Shown here: positions 17,025-25,675 of the stretch, in pieces
How positions within the stretch are numbered: position 1 is the stretch's first letter
Layout: each line of letters begins with the position of its first letter
NCBI RefSeq assembly: GCF_004345425.1
Contig: NZ_SLVP01000013.1
Coordinates: forward strand, 29,502-93,501
DNA length: 64,000 bases
Source: Paenibacillus sp. BK033
Lineage (GTDB): Bacteria; Bacillota; Bacilli; Paenibacillales; Paenibacillaceae
Direction of reading: 5' to 3'
Position numbers and translations under genes: made by a program
Notes under the pieces: model-generated
Seen by the model: the letters and a program-made list of their open reading frames with translations, nothing else
What the model was told of the DNA's origin: nothing
Database searches by the model: none

Positions 17025-18530
17025 TTAATGATTCTGCCGGAACTCGCTTGGCGAGATCTGAAAGTGCTTCTTGAACACGCTCGAGAAATAGGTGGAGTCC
17101 TCGAAGCCGACGGTCTGGCAGATTTCCGAGATTTTCATCTCCGTGTTGCGCAGCAGCACCTGGGCCTTCTGCAGCTTAAGCTTGGTGACGTAGCCGGTGA
17201 AGGTCTCGCCGGTTTCTTTTTTGAACAAAGTGCTCAAGTAGCTTGGATTCAAATGAATGTTCTCCGCCACTTGCTTAATCGATAGATCACTGTCCAAATA
17301 ATGCTCTTCGATATAATCAATCGCCTGTTGAATGCTGTTCACATACGGGTTCGCCTGCTGCTTCCAGCGGTCCAGTCGGGTCTCAAAGTCCTGGCAGGCT
17401 TCCTTGAACCAGCTCTGTAGCTCCTTGCTTCCCGGCAGCTGGTCAATCGTCTGCAGCAGCGCCTCGGCCGGCTTGCGCTGATGGCTGAACAGCCCCAGTA
17501 CCTCGGAAATCTGGCCCAGCGCAAGGGAGTGGTTGATCGCCAAAATCTTGCCGTCCGTCAGCTGGAGAGAGCAGGCATGCCTGCCAACCTTCTCAAAGTA
17601 GTCGTGCAGGGCTTGGAAATCCCCTGAGATAATAAGCGCCATGATCTTGTTCTTTACCGCTTCAATCGCTTGATGCCTGCCCGTGCGATGCACTGACTGA
17701 GGCGCCAGTGCCGGCTGCACGCGCTGTTCATTATAGGCGGCATAGGCCGACATCAGCTGATTGACGTCGGAGCTTGGGCCAAGTGGGATGTTTTCGATCT
17801 CAATGCCTAGATATTCGCGTACGGCAAGCTCCGCGTTCTCTCTCCAGCAAGCTGTCGCCAACTCCGAGGATACCGACAGGACAAACTGGTCCTCCTTCAG
17901 AATAAGCAGCTTGGCATCCGCGTCTTCGCTCAGTGCCAGCTCCTGGACGATGTTGTAGATTCCGTATTGCAGCACGTACAGATCGTCGGATCCGTAGTTT
18001 TTGCCTTCCGGAAAATAATCCGTTATCGTCACCAGCCACAGCCGGCTGCCTTCGAACATACGGAGGAAATGCGAGGTCAGCTCCTGGTTCATCTGGTATT
18101 TGAGCAGAATCGAGCGGAGCAGATGCTCCCGCGTCGTCTGTTGCTCCTTGCGCTTTGCCTGCAGCTTCTTGGAGGCGCTGCCCAGAATACCTGAAATATC
18201 GTCATCCGAGCAGGGTTTGAGCAGGAAGTCCATCGCTCCGTACCGTATGGCGGATTGCGCATATTGAAAGTCCTGATAGCCGGTAATGATGATGAACAGC
18301 GTATCCATCCCGTGCGAATGAATGCGCTCCGCAAGCTCAATCCCATTCATAACGGGCATGTGAATGTCCATCAGAATGAGGTCGGGCCTCAGCTCCAGCG
18401 CCTTCTGCCAACCTTCCTCACCGGTATCCGCTTCTCCGATGACGGTCCAGTTCCTGCTCTGCGAGATCATAAACTTCAGCCCTTCGCGGAAATTCGGCTG
18501 ATCCTCTACAATTAAGACGGTTCCCTTCAT
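17025..18530 (-). CDS. Response regulator, YesN/AraC family
   Basis: A 501-residue regulator: CheY-like receiver at residues 1-120 with phospho-acceptor D55 (LILMDIHMP) and K105 (FLLKPCSDDD); a long middle region; and a C-terminal AraC-type double helix-turn-helix (IDYIEEHYLDSDLSIKQVAENIHLNPSYLSTLFKKETGETF ... ISEICQTVGFEDSTYFSSVFKKHF). Its ATG overlaps the stop of the kinase gene by 4 bases (ATGA). It probably activates the divergent sugar transport operon at 20433-23946, the usual arrangement for YesMN-type pairs in this group. Confidence 0.93.
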   Translation of the reverse strand: MKGTVLIVEDQPNFREGLKFMISQSRNWTVIGEADTGEEGWQKALELRPDLILMDIHMPVMNGIELAERIHSHGMDTLFIIITGYQDFQYAQSAIRYGAMDFLLKPCSDDDISGILGSASKKLQAKRKEQQTTREHLLRSILLKYQMNQELTSHFLRMFEGSRLWLVTITDYFPEGKNYGSDDLYVLQYGIYNIVQELALSEDADAKLLILKEDQFVLSVSSELATACWRENAELAVREYLGIEIENIPLGPSSDVNQLMSAYAAYNEQRVQPALAPQSVHRTGRHQAIEAVKNKIMALIISGDFQALHDYFEKVGRHACSLQLTDGKILAINHSLALGQISEVLGLFSHQRKPAEALLQTIDQLPGSKELQSWFKEACQDFETRLDRWKQQANPYVNSIQQAIDYIEEHYLDSDLSIKQVAENIHLNPSYLSTLFKKETGETFTGYVTKLKLQKAQVLLRNTEMKISEICQTVGFEDSTYFSSVFKKHFQISPSEFRQNH

Positions 18531-20299
18531 ACGGAGTCCTCCTTGCTGATCGGTAAAATAAAGCTGACGGTTGTTCCGGCATCAGGCCAACTCTCGAAGC
18601 GGAGCCCGTATGGCGTGCCATAGACGAGCTGAATTCTTCGTTCCACGTTATGAATGCCCAGATGATTGCCGTGAACATCGCGTTCACCTGCCGCCAGCTT
18701 GCGCAGCATCTCGGGCTCAATCCCTTTGCCGTTATCCGTTACATCCACCCTTAGATGCTCCTGCTCCCGATAAACGTGAATCCTCAGAAGCTTCTTATCC
18801 GCTTTGGTTTTATCGGCAAAGGCATGGACAAAGACGTTCTCCACCGCGGGCTGCAGAAGCAGTCTTTGCATTTCCATGCAGAGCAGATGCTCGTCCGTCC
18901 GGATATCCAGCTCCAGATCGGGGTGAAAGAGGGACATCTGAATATTAATGTAGCTCCGCAGCTGCTCCAGCTCCTCGCGCAGCGTGCTTGGCTGCTGGAT
19001 CGGCTTTAAGGAATACTGCAGAATTTTCGAGAGAGATTGGATGATGCCGGCCGTATCCTTGGCATTCTGCAGATACAGCTTCCAATAGATTTCGTTCAAT
19101 ATATTGTACAAGAAATGCGGATTAAGCTGCGCCTGGATCGCCCTCAGCTCCGCTTCCTTCTCCCGCAGCTGCTTCAGCAAAACCTCATCCACCAGCGTCT
19201 GAATGTTATCGGCCATGTCATTAAACGACTCCCCGAGAAAAGCCAATTCGTCCTTGGAGCGGACCTCGACGCGGGTGTTCATCTGGCCCGAACGGAGCCG
19301 CCTCATCCCGGACACGAGATTGCCGAGCGGCCTCAGCAGCCTGGTGCTGGTGAGTGTCAGCAGCAGGCCGGTCAATAGGATGCTGGACAGGCCGGATATC
19401 GCGATGGTTTTCAAAATATCGGCATTACGCTTATCCAGCGCGCTTAGACCCAATCCGCTGATCAGCTTGAAGATGCCGGAATCGGAGGTGTTTTTCACGA
19501 ACAGATAATTGCCGCGATTGGTAGACTGAACAATGGATGCCCTTTCTTCCCGATCATGCTGCAGAGGGATCGTCTCCGGATAATCCGATTCGGCGGAAGC
19601 GTCATCCTGGCTCCGCTGGCTAAACAACAGCCGGTCCTTGCGATCCAGCAAATAGACGATGCCATCATCTTGCCCGATATCGTCAATGACCTCGGAGAAA
19701 AAACCCTCGTCCAGCACCAGCACCAGCGTGCCGTACGTTTCCTGGAAGGTGCTCTTCATTTGGCGGGCGGCAATAATCATATAGCGGTAGCCGCTTGGGT
19801 CGGCCGAGCTGACCAGCTTGAGACGGAACCAGGTCAAGGCGCCGTTCGTGCCTTCCAGCTCCTGATTAATAATGCTGCGGGTAGGCTTGTCCAGCATGGA
19901 GACGGCGCCGTAATTCGCATTGTAGTAGCTGTCGCCACGCAGATTGAAGATGAACATGGCCCGGATATGGGGCGCGTCAAGCTTCGCCTGCGAGACCATG
20001 TCGTACATGAGCTGCAGCTGCTCGACTTTATCTTCGTTATTTAAGGAATTCGTCAAGATCTTCACGACGGTCGGATGGAAGACGATGGACTGCGAGATCC
20101 GTTCAACCTCATGGATATTCTGGTTGATCCGCTGGAGCGCCTGCTTGTTGTTTTGCAAGAACTGGCTGCGGATTTCCTCGCGGAACATGTTCTGATTGGA
20201 CCGGTACACGATGATTCCGGTTATAGAGGAAGTTAGGATAACGATCAGCGACAGGCTGAGAATCAGCTTGACGACAAGACTTCGGGTATGAAACGGCAT
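18527..20299 (-). CDS. Sensor histidine kinase, YesM type
   Basis: A 590-residue membrane kinase: N-terminal helix (SLVVKLILSLSLIVILTSSI), a large extracellular sensing domain of about 270 residues, a second helix near ISGLSSILLTGLLLTL, a HAMP linker, then a His_kinase domain with phospho-acceptor motif QAQLNPHFLYN and a HATPase domain (QPAVENVFVHAF, DNGKGIEP). The start at 20299 has AAGGAGG 11 bases upstream; the frame is open to 20464 but that part overlaps the divergent permease region. It likely senses an extracellular carbohydrate or its binding protein and phosphorylates the partner regulator. Confidence 0.92.
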   Translation of the reverse strand: MPFHTRSLVVKLILSLSLIVILTSSITGIIVYRSNQNMFREEIRSQFLQNNKQALQRINQNIHEVERISQSIVFHPTVVKILTNSLNNEDKVEQLQLMYDMVSQAKLDAPHIRAMFIFNLRGDSYYNANYGAVSMLDKPTRSIINQELEGTNGALTWFRLKLVSSADPSGYRYMIIAARQMKSTFQETYGTLVLVLDEGFFSEVIDDIGQDDGIVYLLDRKDRLLFSQRSQDDASAESDYPETIPLQHDREERASIVQSTNRGNYLFVKNTSDSGIFKLISGLGLSALDKRNADILKTIAISGLSSILLTGLLLTLTSTRLLRPLGNLVSGMRRLRSGQMNTRVEVRSKDELAFLGESFNDMADNIQTLVDEVLLKQLREKEAELRAIQAQLNPHFLYNILNEIYWKLYLQNAKDTAGIIQSLSKILQYSLKPIQQPSTLREELEQLRSYINIQMSLFHPDLELDIRTDEHLLCMEMQRLLLQPAVENVFVHAFADKTKADKKLLRIHVYREQEHLRVDVTDNGKGIEPEMLRKLAAGERDVHGNHLGIHNVERRIQLVYGTPYGLRFESWPDAGTTVSFILPISKEDSV

Positions 20300-20432
20300 A
20301 ATAAAGCAAGCCTCCTTGAAAGATCTAATTTTAGCTAAAGTTCCTCCAATTAAAGTTAAAGAAGTACCCTTTGCAAACGGATACACTGGTAACAGGTCAA
20401 AGGTTAACAGTAACTTGAAAGGAGGGAATAGC

Positions 20433-21341
20433 TTGAAATCAGCATCTAAGAAAGCCTTGTTCAAGAAAAATGTGCCTCTAATGTTGATGTTTGCTCCGGC
20501 ACTTGCATATTACTTGATTTTTAGATACTTGCCAATAGGCGGGCTTGTCATCTCCTTCGAGAATTACAACTTCTTCGACGGCGTGTTCCATAGTCCTTGG
20601 GTAGGGTTCAAAAATTTCGAGATGCTCTTCAGCAACGACAAGACGCTCCGGATTATTTGGAATACGTTATGGCTCAGCGTGCTGAACCTGGCGGTTGGCT
20701 TCCCGGTACCGATTATTCTGGCGCTGATGATTAATAGCGTTAGACGTTCATGGTATAAAAGATTCGTTCAAACGGTCGTCTATCTGCCGCACTTTTTCTC
20801 CTGGGTTATCGTAGGCGGCATGGTCATTACGCTGTTCTCGATGGAATCCAGCTTCTTGAACCATTGGATTGCGAACAAGTATGGCGAGCCGTACCCGTTC
20901 CTGTACAAAACCTTCTCCTGGGTGACGATCTTCGTCGGATCGGGCGTATGGAAGGAGATGGGCTTCAGTACGATTATTTATCTGGCTGCGCTCACGTCGA
21001 TCTCGCCGGCCCTGTACGAAGCGGCGGCACTGGACGGGGCAAGCAAATGGAAACAAACCTGGCACGTAACGCTGCCCGGCATCAGAGGCACGATCATCCT
21101 AGTGCTCATTCTCTCCATGGGACGAGTCTTAGAGGTTGGTTTCGATCAAATCTACAACCTGCGGAATGCCATGGTATCGGATATCTCCGAAGTGATCAGC
21201 ACGTACATCTATACGCTTGGCATTCAAGGCGGACAATTCAGTCTGACAACGGCGCTTGGTTTGTTCGAATCGGTGGTGGCCTTTATTCTTATTCTGGGCG
21301 CAAACCTGATTGCCAAGAAATTCAATAGCAACTTGTTCTGA
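20433..21341 (+). CDS. Carbohydrate ABC transporter permease, LplB/YtcP-partner type
   Basis: A 302-residue inner-membrane permease with about six helices. The LplB-type start is VPLMLMFAPALAYYLIFRYLPIGGLVISFENYNFF, and the EAA-loop reads LYEAAALDGASKWKQTWHVTLPGI. TTG 20433 is chosen because AAAGGAGGG lies just upstream; the frame runs open to an ATG at 20316, but that would reach into the kinase promoter. First gene of a permease-permease-SBP operon without an ATPase; such systems usually borrow a shared MsmX-type ATPase encoded elsewhere. Confidence 0.92.
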   Translation: MKSASKKALFKKNVPLMLMFAPALAYYLIFRYLPIGGLVISFENYNFFDGVFHSPWVGFKNFEMLFSNDKTLRIIWNTLWLSVLNLAVGFPVPIILALMINSVRRSWYKRFVQTVVYLPHFFSWVIVGGMVITLFSMESSFLNHWIANKYGEPYPFLYKTFSWVTIFVGSGVWKEMGFSTIIYLAALTSISPALYEAAALDGASKWKQTWHVTLPGIRGTIILVLILSMGRVLEVGFDQIYNLRNAMVSDISEVISTYIYTLGIQGGQFSLTTALGLFESVVAFILILGANLIAKKFNSNLF

Positions 21342-21353
21342 GGTGAAGCGAAG

Positions 21354-22226
21354 ATGAGAGAATCTTACGGAGACAAAATAACAAGAATAGGGATTTCGAT
21401 TCTCCTGCTGCTCATTTCGATCTCGTGTCTGGCACCCGTCATCAACATTCTATCCATCTCCTTCAGCGGTAAGCAGGCGGTCGAGTCGGGGCAAGTCTTG
21501 CTCTGGCCGATTGACGTCACCCTGCAAAGCTATTCCGCTTTATTCGAAGGAACGCGGGTGCTGGCTTCACTGTGGAACGGGGTGGTTATGACAGTTGGCG
21601 GCGTCCTGATCTCGATGGTGTTTACGATCTGTGCGGCTTACCCGCTCTCGAAGGGCTATTTCTACGGCAGAAGAACCTTTACGCTGATGCTGCTCTTCAC
21701 GATGGTTTTCACCGGCGGCTTAATCCCGACTTATCTGGTAGTCAAAAGCTTAGGCATGATCGACTCGTACTGGGCGATATGGATGCCGGGTGCGGTCAGC
21801 ACGTATAATATGCTCATTATGCGTTCCTATTTCGAGGGCATCGAGCCGGAGATCGAAGAGGCGGCCCGAATTGACGGCTGCAGGGAGATGTCTCTGCTGT
21901 TCCGGATCGTTCTTCCTCTGTCCATGCCGGTGATTGCAACCTTAATCCTGTTCTACGGCGTAGGCTATTGGAACAACTTCATGAACGTACTCATTTATAT
22001 CAATTCGACCGAAAAATATACGATTACCGTTCTTATTCAGCAAATGATCGCAAGCCAGTCGCTGCTTACCGAATCGCTGGCGAACGATACGTCTGCTCTG
22101 GAATTAGTGCCTGAAGGCATCAAATCGGCTGGTATTATCGTCCTTATCCTACCGATGGTCGCGATCTATCCGTTCTTGCAGAAATATTTCGTAAAAGGCG
22201 TCATGCTTGGGTCTGTGAAAGGTTAA
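21354..22226 (+). CDS. Carbohydrate ABC transporter permease, YtcP type
   Basis: A 290-residue permease with six helices, starting with DKITRIGISILLLLISISCLAPVINILSISFSG; the EAA-loop is EIEEAARIDGCREMSLLFRIVLPLSMPV. It ends KYFVKGVMLGSVKG, the family's usual last residues. It pairs with the preceding permease, 12 bases upstream, to form the import channel for an oligosaccharide. Confidence 0.93.
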   Translation: MRESYGDKITRIGISILLLLISISCLAPVINILSISFSGKQAVESGQVLLWPIDVTLQSYSALFEGTRVLASLWNGVVMTVGGVLISMVFTICAAYPLSKGYFYGRRTFTLMLLFTMVFTGGLIPTYLVVKSLGMIDSYWAIWMPGAVSTYNMLIMRSYFEGIEPEIEEAARIDGCREMSLLFRIVLPLSMPVIATLILFYGVGYWNNFMNVLIYINSTEKYTITVLIQQMIASQSLLTESLANDTSALELVPEGIKSAGIIVLILPMVAIYPFLQKYFVKGVMLGSVKG

Positions 22227-22257
22227 CTTTACATTATGGCGATGGGGGAATAGAGAT

Positions 22258-23946
22258 ATGTTAAAGATGACGAAGAGAAATGTCTTGCTGGCTGGCACAT
22301 CGTTAACCCTGCTTGGGGTTCTGGCGGCCTGCGGAAGCAACGACAATGCAGATAACAGCGGCGGCAAATCGGCCGACGGCGGCAGCGGCAAAAAGCCAAC
22401 GATCAGCGCAACCGTCTACGACCGCGGATTAATTGCGGCGTCCGAAGGCACGATGGAGAAAAACCGCTGGACCCAGTGGATTAACGAGAACAGCCCGACA
22501 AGCGTGAAATTTACGGCTATTCCGCGGACGGAGTCCAAGCAGAAGCTGAATACGCTGTTCGCATCCGGCAGCGCGCCGGATCTGATCTTCGAGTTCGATC
22601 CTAACATCAAGAACCCTCTCTATGACCAGAAGCAGCTGATGCCGCTCGACGATATGATTAACCAGTACAGCACGACCTACAAGAAGCTGCTGGAGGACAA
22701 CCCGATTCTGAAGCAGGTATCCGTCAAGTCGGATGGCAAAATCTATGAGTTCGGCAAGCTGAACGAAGCGATTCCGCAGTTCATTATCGCGATCCGCCAA
22801 GACTGGCTGGACAAGCTGAACCTCGCCATGCCGAAAACAACGGAAGAGATGTATCAGGTGGCGAAGGCGTTCACCGAGCAGGACCCGGACGGCAATGGCA
22901 AGAAGGATACGTACGGGCTTAACGTAGGCCCGGGGCTTGGGGATATTTTCGGCGGAACCAACCTCAGCAACTCCTATAAAGACGAGAACGGAACCCTGGT
23001 ACGTACTTGGGATAACTTCGAGGAATACATCGACTTCACCAAACGTCTCTATGACGAAGGCATTATCGATAAGGACTACATTACCGACAATAACGGAGCG
23101 AAGGCGCGCCAGGACTTCCTGAACGGCAAGACGGGCATGTTCCTTGTTCAATCGAATTACAGCTTCTGGAACCGTCTGTGGATTACGGATTATGCAACGC
23201 TTCAAGCGAATGCGCCGGGCGCCAAGCTGGAAATCATGCCTTATCCGAAATCCCCGCGCGGCCAGTTCATTAACTGGATTAACAATCCGGTGCAGCTGAC
23301 GGCCGTTGTGAACCGCAATACGAAGAATCCTGAGGCGGTCATGAAATACGTGGACTTTCTGTCCGAGCCGGACACCGGCAGAACGCTGACGAACGGTATC
23401 GAAGGCGTGCATTGGCAAGCGGGAGCAACAGGCTGTCCGAATCCGATCGACCAAGAGAAGAACAAGACGGAGCTTGGCTACCTGGGCCAGGACTACAACA
23501 TGATCTTCTCGGTTGTAAGCGGCGGCAAATGCTCGTTCACGGCAAGCAGCTTTAACCCGGATAAGCCGGATGAGAAGCTTGCGAAGGATAAGTTCAAGGA
23601 AAACATGGACATCTTCTACAGCATGATCGATCAAGGTGCCGAGTTCCCTGGACTGACTCACCTGGAGCATCTGCCTACCGTTCCGCAGGACCTGCTGGTA
23701 GACTTCCAAAATGCCAACACCGAGATCGGCAACCTGATGAGCAAAGCGATTGTAAGCGGCGCAAGCTATACCACGGATAAAGCGTTAACCGAGATGCAGG
23801 CGCTCTGGAAGAAGTACAACGGCGAGAAGCTGGACGCGTTCTATCAAGAGTGGTACACGGCCAACAAAGATACGGCGCTGATGCCGGACGATATCTTCCA
23901 GATCGTGAAGGATCAGAAGGCGACGCAGGAAGAGATTTTGAAATAG
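22258..23946 (+). CDS. Extracellular solute-binding lipoprotein, LipO type
   Basis: A 562-residue sugar-binding lipoprotein (family 1). Lipobox LAAC, then an Asn/Ser/Gly-rich linker. The mature part contains SAPDLIFEFDPN, TTEEMYQVAKAFTEQDPDGNGKKDTYGL and repeated Trp/Tyr-rich segments that fit an oligosaccharide pocket. GGGGGAA precedes the start. Third gene of the transport operon; the sugar cannot be deduced, though rhamnose-containing glycans are possible because a rhamnosidase lies elsewhere in the window. Confidence 0.9.
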   Translation: MLKMTKRNVLLAGTSLTLLGVLAACGSNDNADNSGGKSADGGSGKKPTISATVYDRGLIAASEGTMEKNRWTQWINENSPTSVKFTAIPRTESKQKLNTLFASGSAPDLIFEFDPNIKNPLYDQKQLMPLDDMINQYSTTYKKLLEDNPILKQVSVKSDGKIYEFGKLNEAIPQFIIAIRQDWLDKLNLAMPKTTEEMYQVAKAFTEQDPDGNGKKDTYGLNVGPGLGDIFGGTNLSNSYKDENGTLVRTWDNFEEYIDFTKRLYDEGIIDKDYITDNNGAKARQDFLNGKTGMFLVQSNYSFWNRLWITDYATLQANAPGAKLEIMPYPKSPRGQFINWINNPVQLTAVVNRNTKNPEAVMKYVDFLSEPDTGRTLTNGIEGVHWQAGATGCPNPIDQEKNKTELGYLGQDYNMIFSVVSGGKCSFTASSFNPDKPDEKLAKDKFKENMDIFYSMIDQGAEFPGLTHLEHLPTVPQDLLVDFQNANTEIGNLMSKAIVSGASYTTDKALTEMQALWKKYNGEKLDAFYQEWYTANKDTALMPDDIFQIVKDQKATQEEILK

Positions 23947-23966
23947 TTTGATTTGAAATATAGAAT

Positions 23967-24004
23967 GGCCCCCGGGAGCTAATGCTCTTCGGGGGCTGTT
24001 TGTT
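23967..24004 (+). terminator. Terminator of the sugar transport operon
   Basis: GGCCCCCGGGAGC pairs with GCTCTTCGGGGGCTGTT (imperfect), then TTGTTTTC. The 160 bases that follow show no gene. Confidence 0.75.
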
Positions 24005-24165
24005 TTCTAATCGCTCGATGGCTGTCATGAGCTATATCGGTCGTCTGAGGCTGATTATGCTGTAATCAAACCAACGTAATCCAAGTTGTTGGGCAAAAAC
24101 GCCTGATTTTGCTGCATGCAATCCAATGTAGCTAAAAAGCTGCCGGGTGACAGGCCCGTTTAACC

Positions 24166-24585
24166 TTACGCTACGAGCTTCTCAAGCTCGCCGCACCATT
24201 TGCTCCAGCCGTACTTGGCGCCATGCAGCGCTTGTTCATTGGTGATTCCGGCTTGCTCGAGATGAAGGTTAACCTTGCCGTTACCCGCGTCTTGCAGCGT
24301 CCAAGTGACGGTATGCTTCATCCCGCCGCTGTTCCACGTATAGGACAATTTATCGTAAGCGTCCACCGTAAGCACTTCGCCGTCAATAATGCCGTCCCAA
24401 TATTCGGATGGCTGCGTGCGGAACTGGAATTGATGGCCGACCTCGGGCTTGAAGTTGTTTTCCATCGCTTCGCCGGTATGGATATTAGCCACCCACTTGC
24501 CAAGCTTGGCGGAATCGGTCAAAGCCGACCACAGCTTCTCGATCGTTGTTGCGTACTGAAAATCCATGGATAACGTTAAACTCAT
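24166..24585 (-). CDS. SRPBCC / AHSA1-like protein
   Basis: A 139-residue START/Bet v1-like (SRPBCC, AHSA1) domain protein: begins LTLSMDFQYATTIEKLWSALTDSAKLGKWV and contains YTWNSGGMKHTVTWTLQD and WSKWCGELEKL, the conserved pattern. These proteins bind hydrophobic ligands; in this setting they are often cotranscribed with an ArsR-type repressor. The ATG overlaps the ArsR stop by 4 bases, so the two are translationally coupled. Ligand unknown. Confidence 0.85.
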   Translation of the reverse strand: MSLTLSMDFQYATTIEKLWSALTDSAKLGKWVANIHTGEAMENNFKPEVGHQFQFRTQPSEYWDGIIDGEVLTVDAYDKLSYTWNSGGMKHTVTWTLQDAGNGKVNLHLEQAGITNEQALHGAKYGWSKWCGELEKLVA

Positions 24586-24917
24586 TTCTCTTCTTCCTCC
24601 TCTAATAGTTGATTAAGGCGCTGCAAGTTTGTGTTCCAGGACTTGCTGTAGAAGGCTACCCAATCCTGGATTTCTTTGATGGGGGAGGCGTTCAGACGGT
24701 ATCGCGTCTCCCTGCCGATTTTCCGGTCAAGGACAAGTCCGGCGCTTTTTAGAATGGCCAGATGCTTGGATACGGCTGTACGCCCCATGGGAAACGGTTT
24801 CGTTAACTCGTGAAGAGGGATTTCGTCGTTAGCCTCGGCTAACAGGCGGATTAACCGGCGCCGGGTTGGATCGGCAATGGCTTCGAAAACATCTTTGAAC
24901 GGATCGTTCTCGCCCAC
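24582..24917 (-). CDS. ArsR family transcriptional repressor
   Basis: A 111-residue winged-helix protein: FEAIADPTRRRLIRLLAEANDEIPLHELTKPFPMGRTAVSKHLAILKSAGLVLDRKIGRETRYRLNASPIKEIQDWV. No metal-site cysteines, so this is the SdpR/YczG-like non-metal subgroup commonly paired with SRPBCC proteins. It is the middle gene of DoxX-ArsR-SRPBCC and very likely binds the twin GACACC-N4-GGTGTC sites over the operon promoter, giving autoregulation. Confidence 0.9.
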   Translation of the reverse strand: MGENDPFKDVFEAIADPTRRRLIRLLAEANDEIPLHELTKPFPMGRTAVSKHLAILKSAGLVLDRKIGRETRYRLNASPIKEIQDWVAFYSKSWNTNLQRLNQLLEEEEEK

Positions 24918-24957
24918 AACACTCCCTCCAATAGAGTAAACCTCGAATGATGTGACC

Positions 24958-25380
24958 CTAGAGCTTGCGGCTCTCCGGACGCAGCGCCCACGATGCGATA
25001 TTTAATCCAGCGTAGAACAGCGGAAGAATCACGTTAAACCCGCCGGCGCCGTAGTCGTGATCAAGCAGGTGGGACATAGCGGCGCCTGTCATCAAGAAGA
25101 AGATTCCGGCATGCGTCCATTCCTTCAGCCGCGGAAAACGCGGTGCGAGAACGGCGATCACTCCGAGCAGCTTCCAAGTTCCCAGAATCTGCATGATGTA
25201 CAGGGGGTAGCCCAGATTTGCGACGAGATCAACGTTGCCGCCTATTTTCATCAGCTGCCCGAGACCGCTCAGCGTAAGAGCCGCCGCAAGCAGCGACGTT
25301 ACGGACCAATAGGCCATTTTTTTTCCTTGAAGCTTCGTTCCTGCATTTGCGGCGGTTACCGCGCCAACTGTTTTACTCAT
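24958..25380 (-). CDS. DoxX family membrane protein
   Basis: A 140-residue protein with four predicted helices; the motifs LLAAALTLSGLGQLMKIGG and YIMQILGTWKLLGVIAVLAPRFPRLKEWTHAGIFFLMTGAAMSHL fit the DoxX/DoxD-like family (roles proposed in redox balance and in thiosulfate:quinone chemistry). ATG 25380 is preferred over 25386 because AGGAGG is then 8 bases away. First gene of the operon. Confidence 0.85.
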   Translation of the reverse strand: MSKTVGAVTAANAGTKLQGKKMAYWSVTSLLAAALTLSGLGQLMKIGGNVDLVANLGYPLYIMQILGTWKLLGVIAVLAPRFPRLKEWTHAGIFFLMTGAAMSHLLDHDYGAGGFNVILPLFYAGLNIASWALRPESRKL

Positions 25381-25452
25381 TTTCATTTCCTCCTCGAATG
25401 GGTTTTGTTTTATGCGAGCTGCGACTTGGCTGATAGACGTTTGCGTTTATTT

Positions 25453-25468
25453 GACACCATTTGGTGTC
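25453..25468 (-). promoter_or_regulatory. Operator 2 of the DoxX-ArsR-SRPBCC operon
   Basis: Perfect palindromic arms GACACC-N4-GGTGTC just downstream of the expected transcription start. Identical in the arms to the site at 25489-25504 and 36 bases away from it, centre to centre. Confidence 0.75.
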
Positions 25469-25481
25469 GGTTTATGTGTTT

Positions 25482-25511
25482 AGTATATGACACCTTTTGG
25501 TGTCGTGTCAA
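25482..25511 (-). promoter_or_regulatory. Promoter with operator 1 in its spacer
   Basis: Minus-strand TTGACA (25506-25511) and TATACT (25482-25487) are 18 bases apart. The palindrome GACACC-N4-GGTGTC at 25489-25504 fills the spacer almost exactly, so a bound repressor would exclude RNA polymerase. Seen directly; the identity of the ArsR protein as the ligand is inference. Confidence 0.8.
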
Positions 25512-25599
25512 CGGCATTTTGGATAAACTTTGTAAAAAGTTTTAGAAAGGGCGGGGGAATACAGTTGCGGCTTATTTATGGAAGGAATGCAAACAAACG

Positions 25600-25634
25600 A
25601 AAAAACCGGAAGGGAAATAGAGTCCCTTCCGGTT
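25600..25634 (-). terminator. Terminator of the SLH protein gene
   Basis: A 12-base perfect stem (AACCGGAAGGGA and complement) followed on the minus strand by TTTTTTCG. Confidence 0.85.
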
Positions 25635-25675
25635 CTGCTGAAGATACGAATGGCTATGTTCCCGGCGAACCGGGC

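Noticed and set aside
22429..23709. A 426-codon open frame opposite the LipO-type gene
   Set aside because: Shadow frame; the plus-strand lipoprotein is certain.
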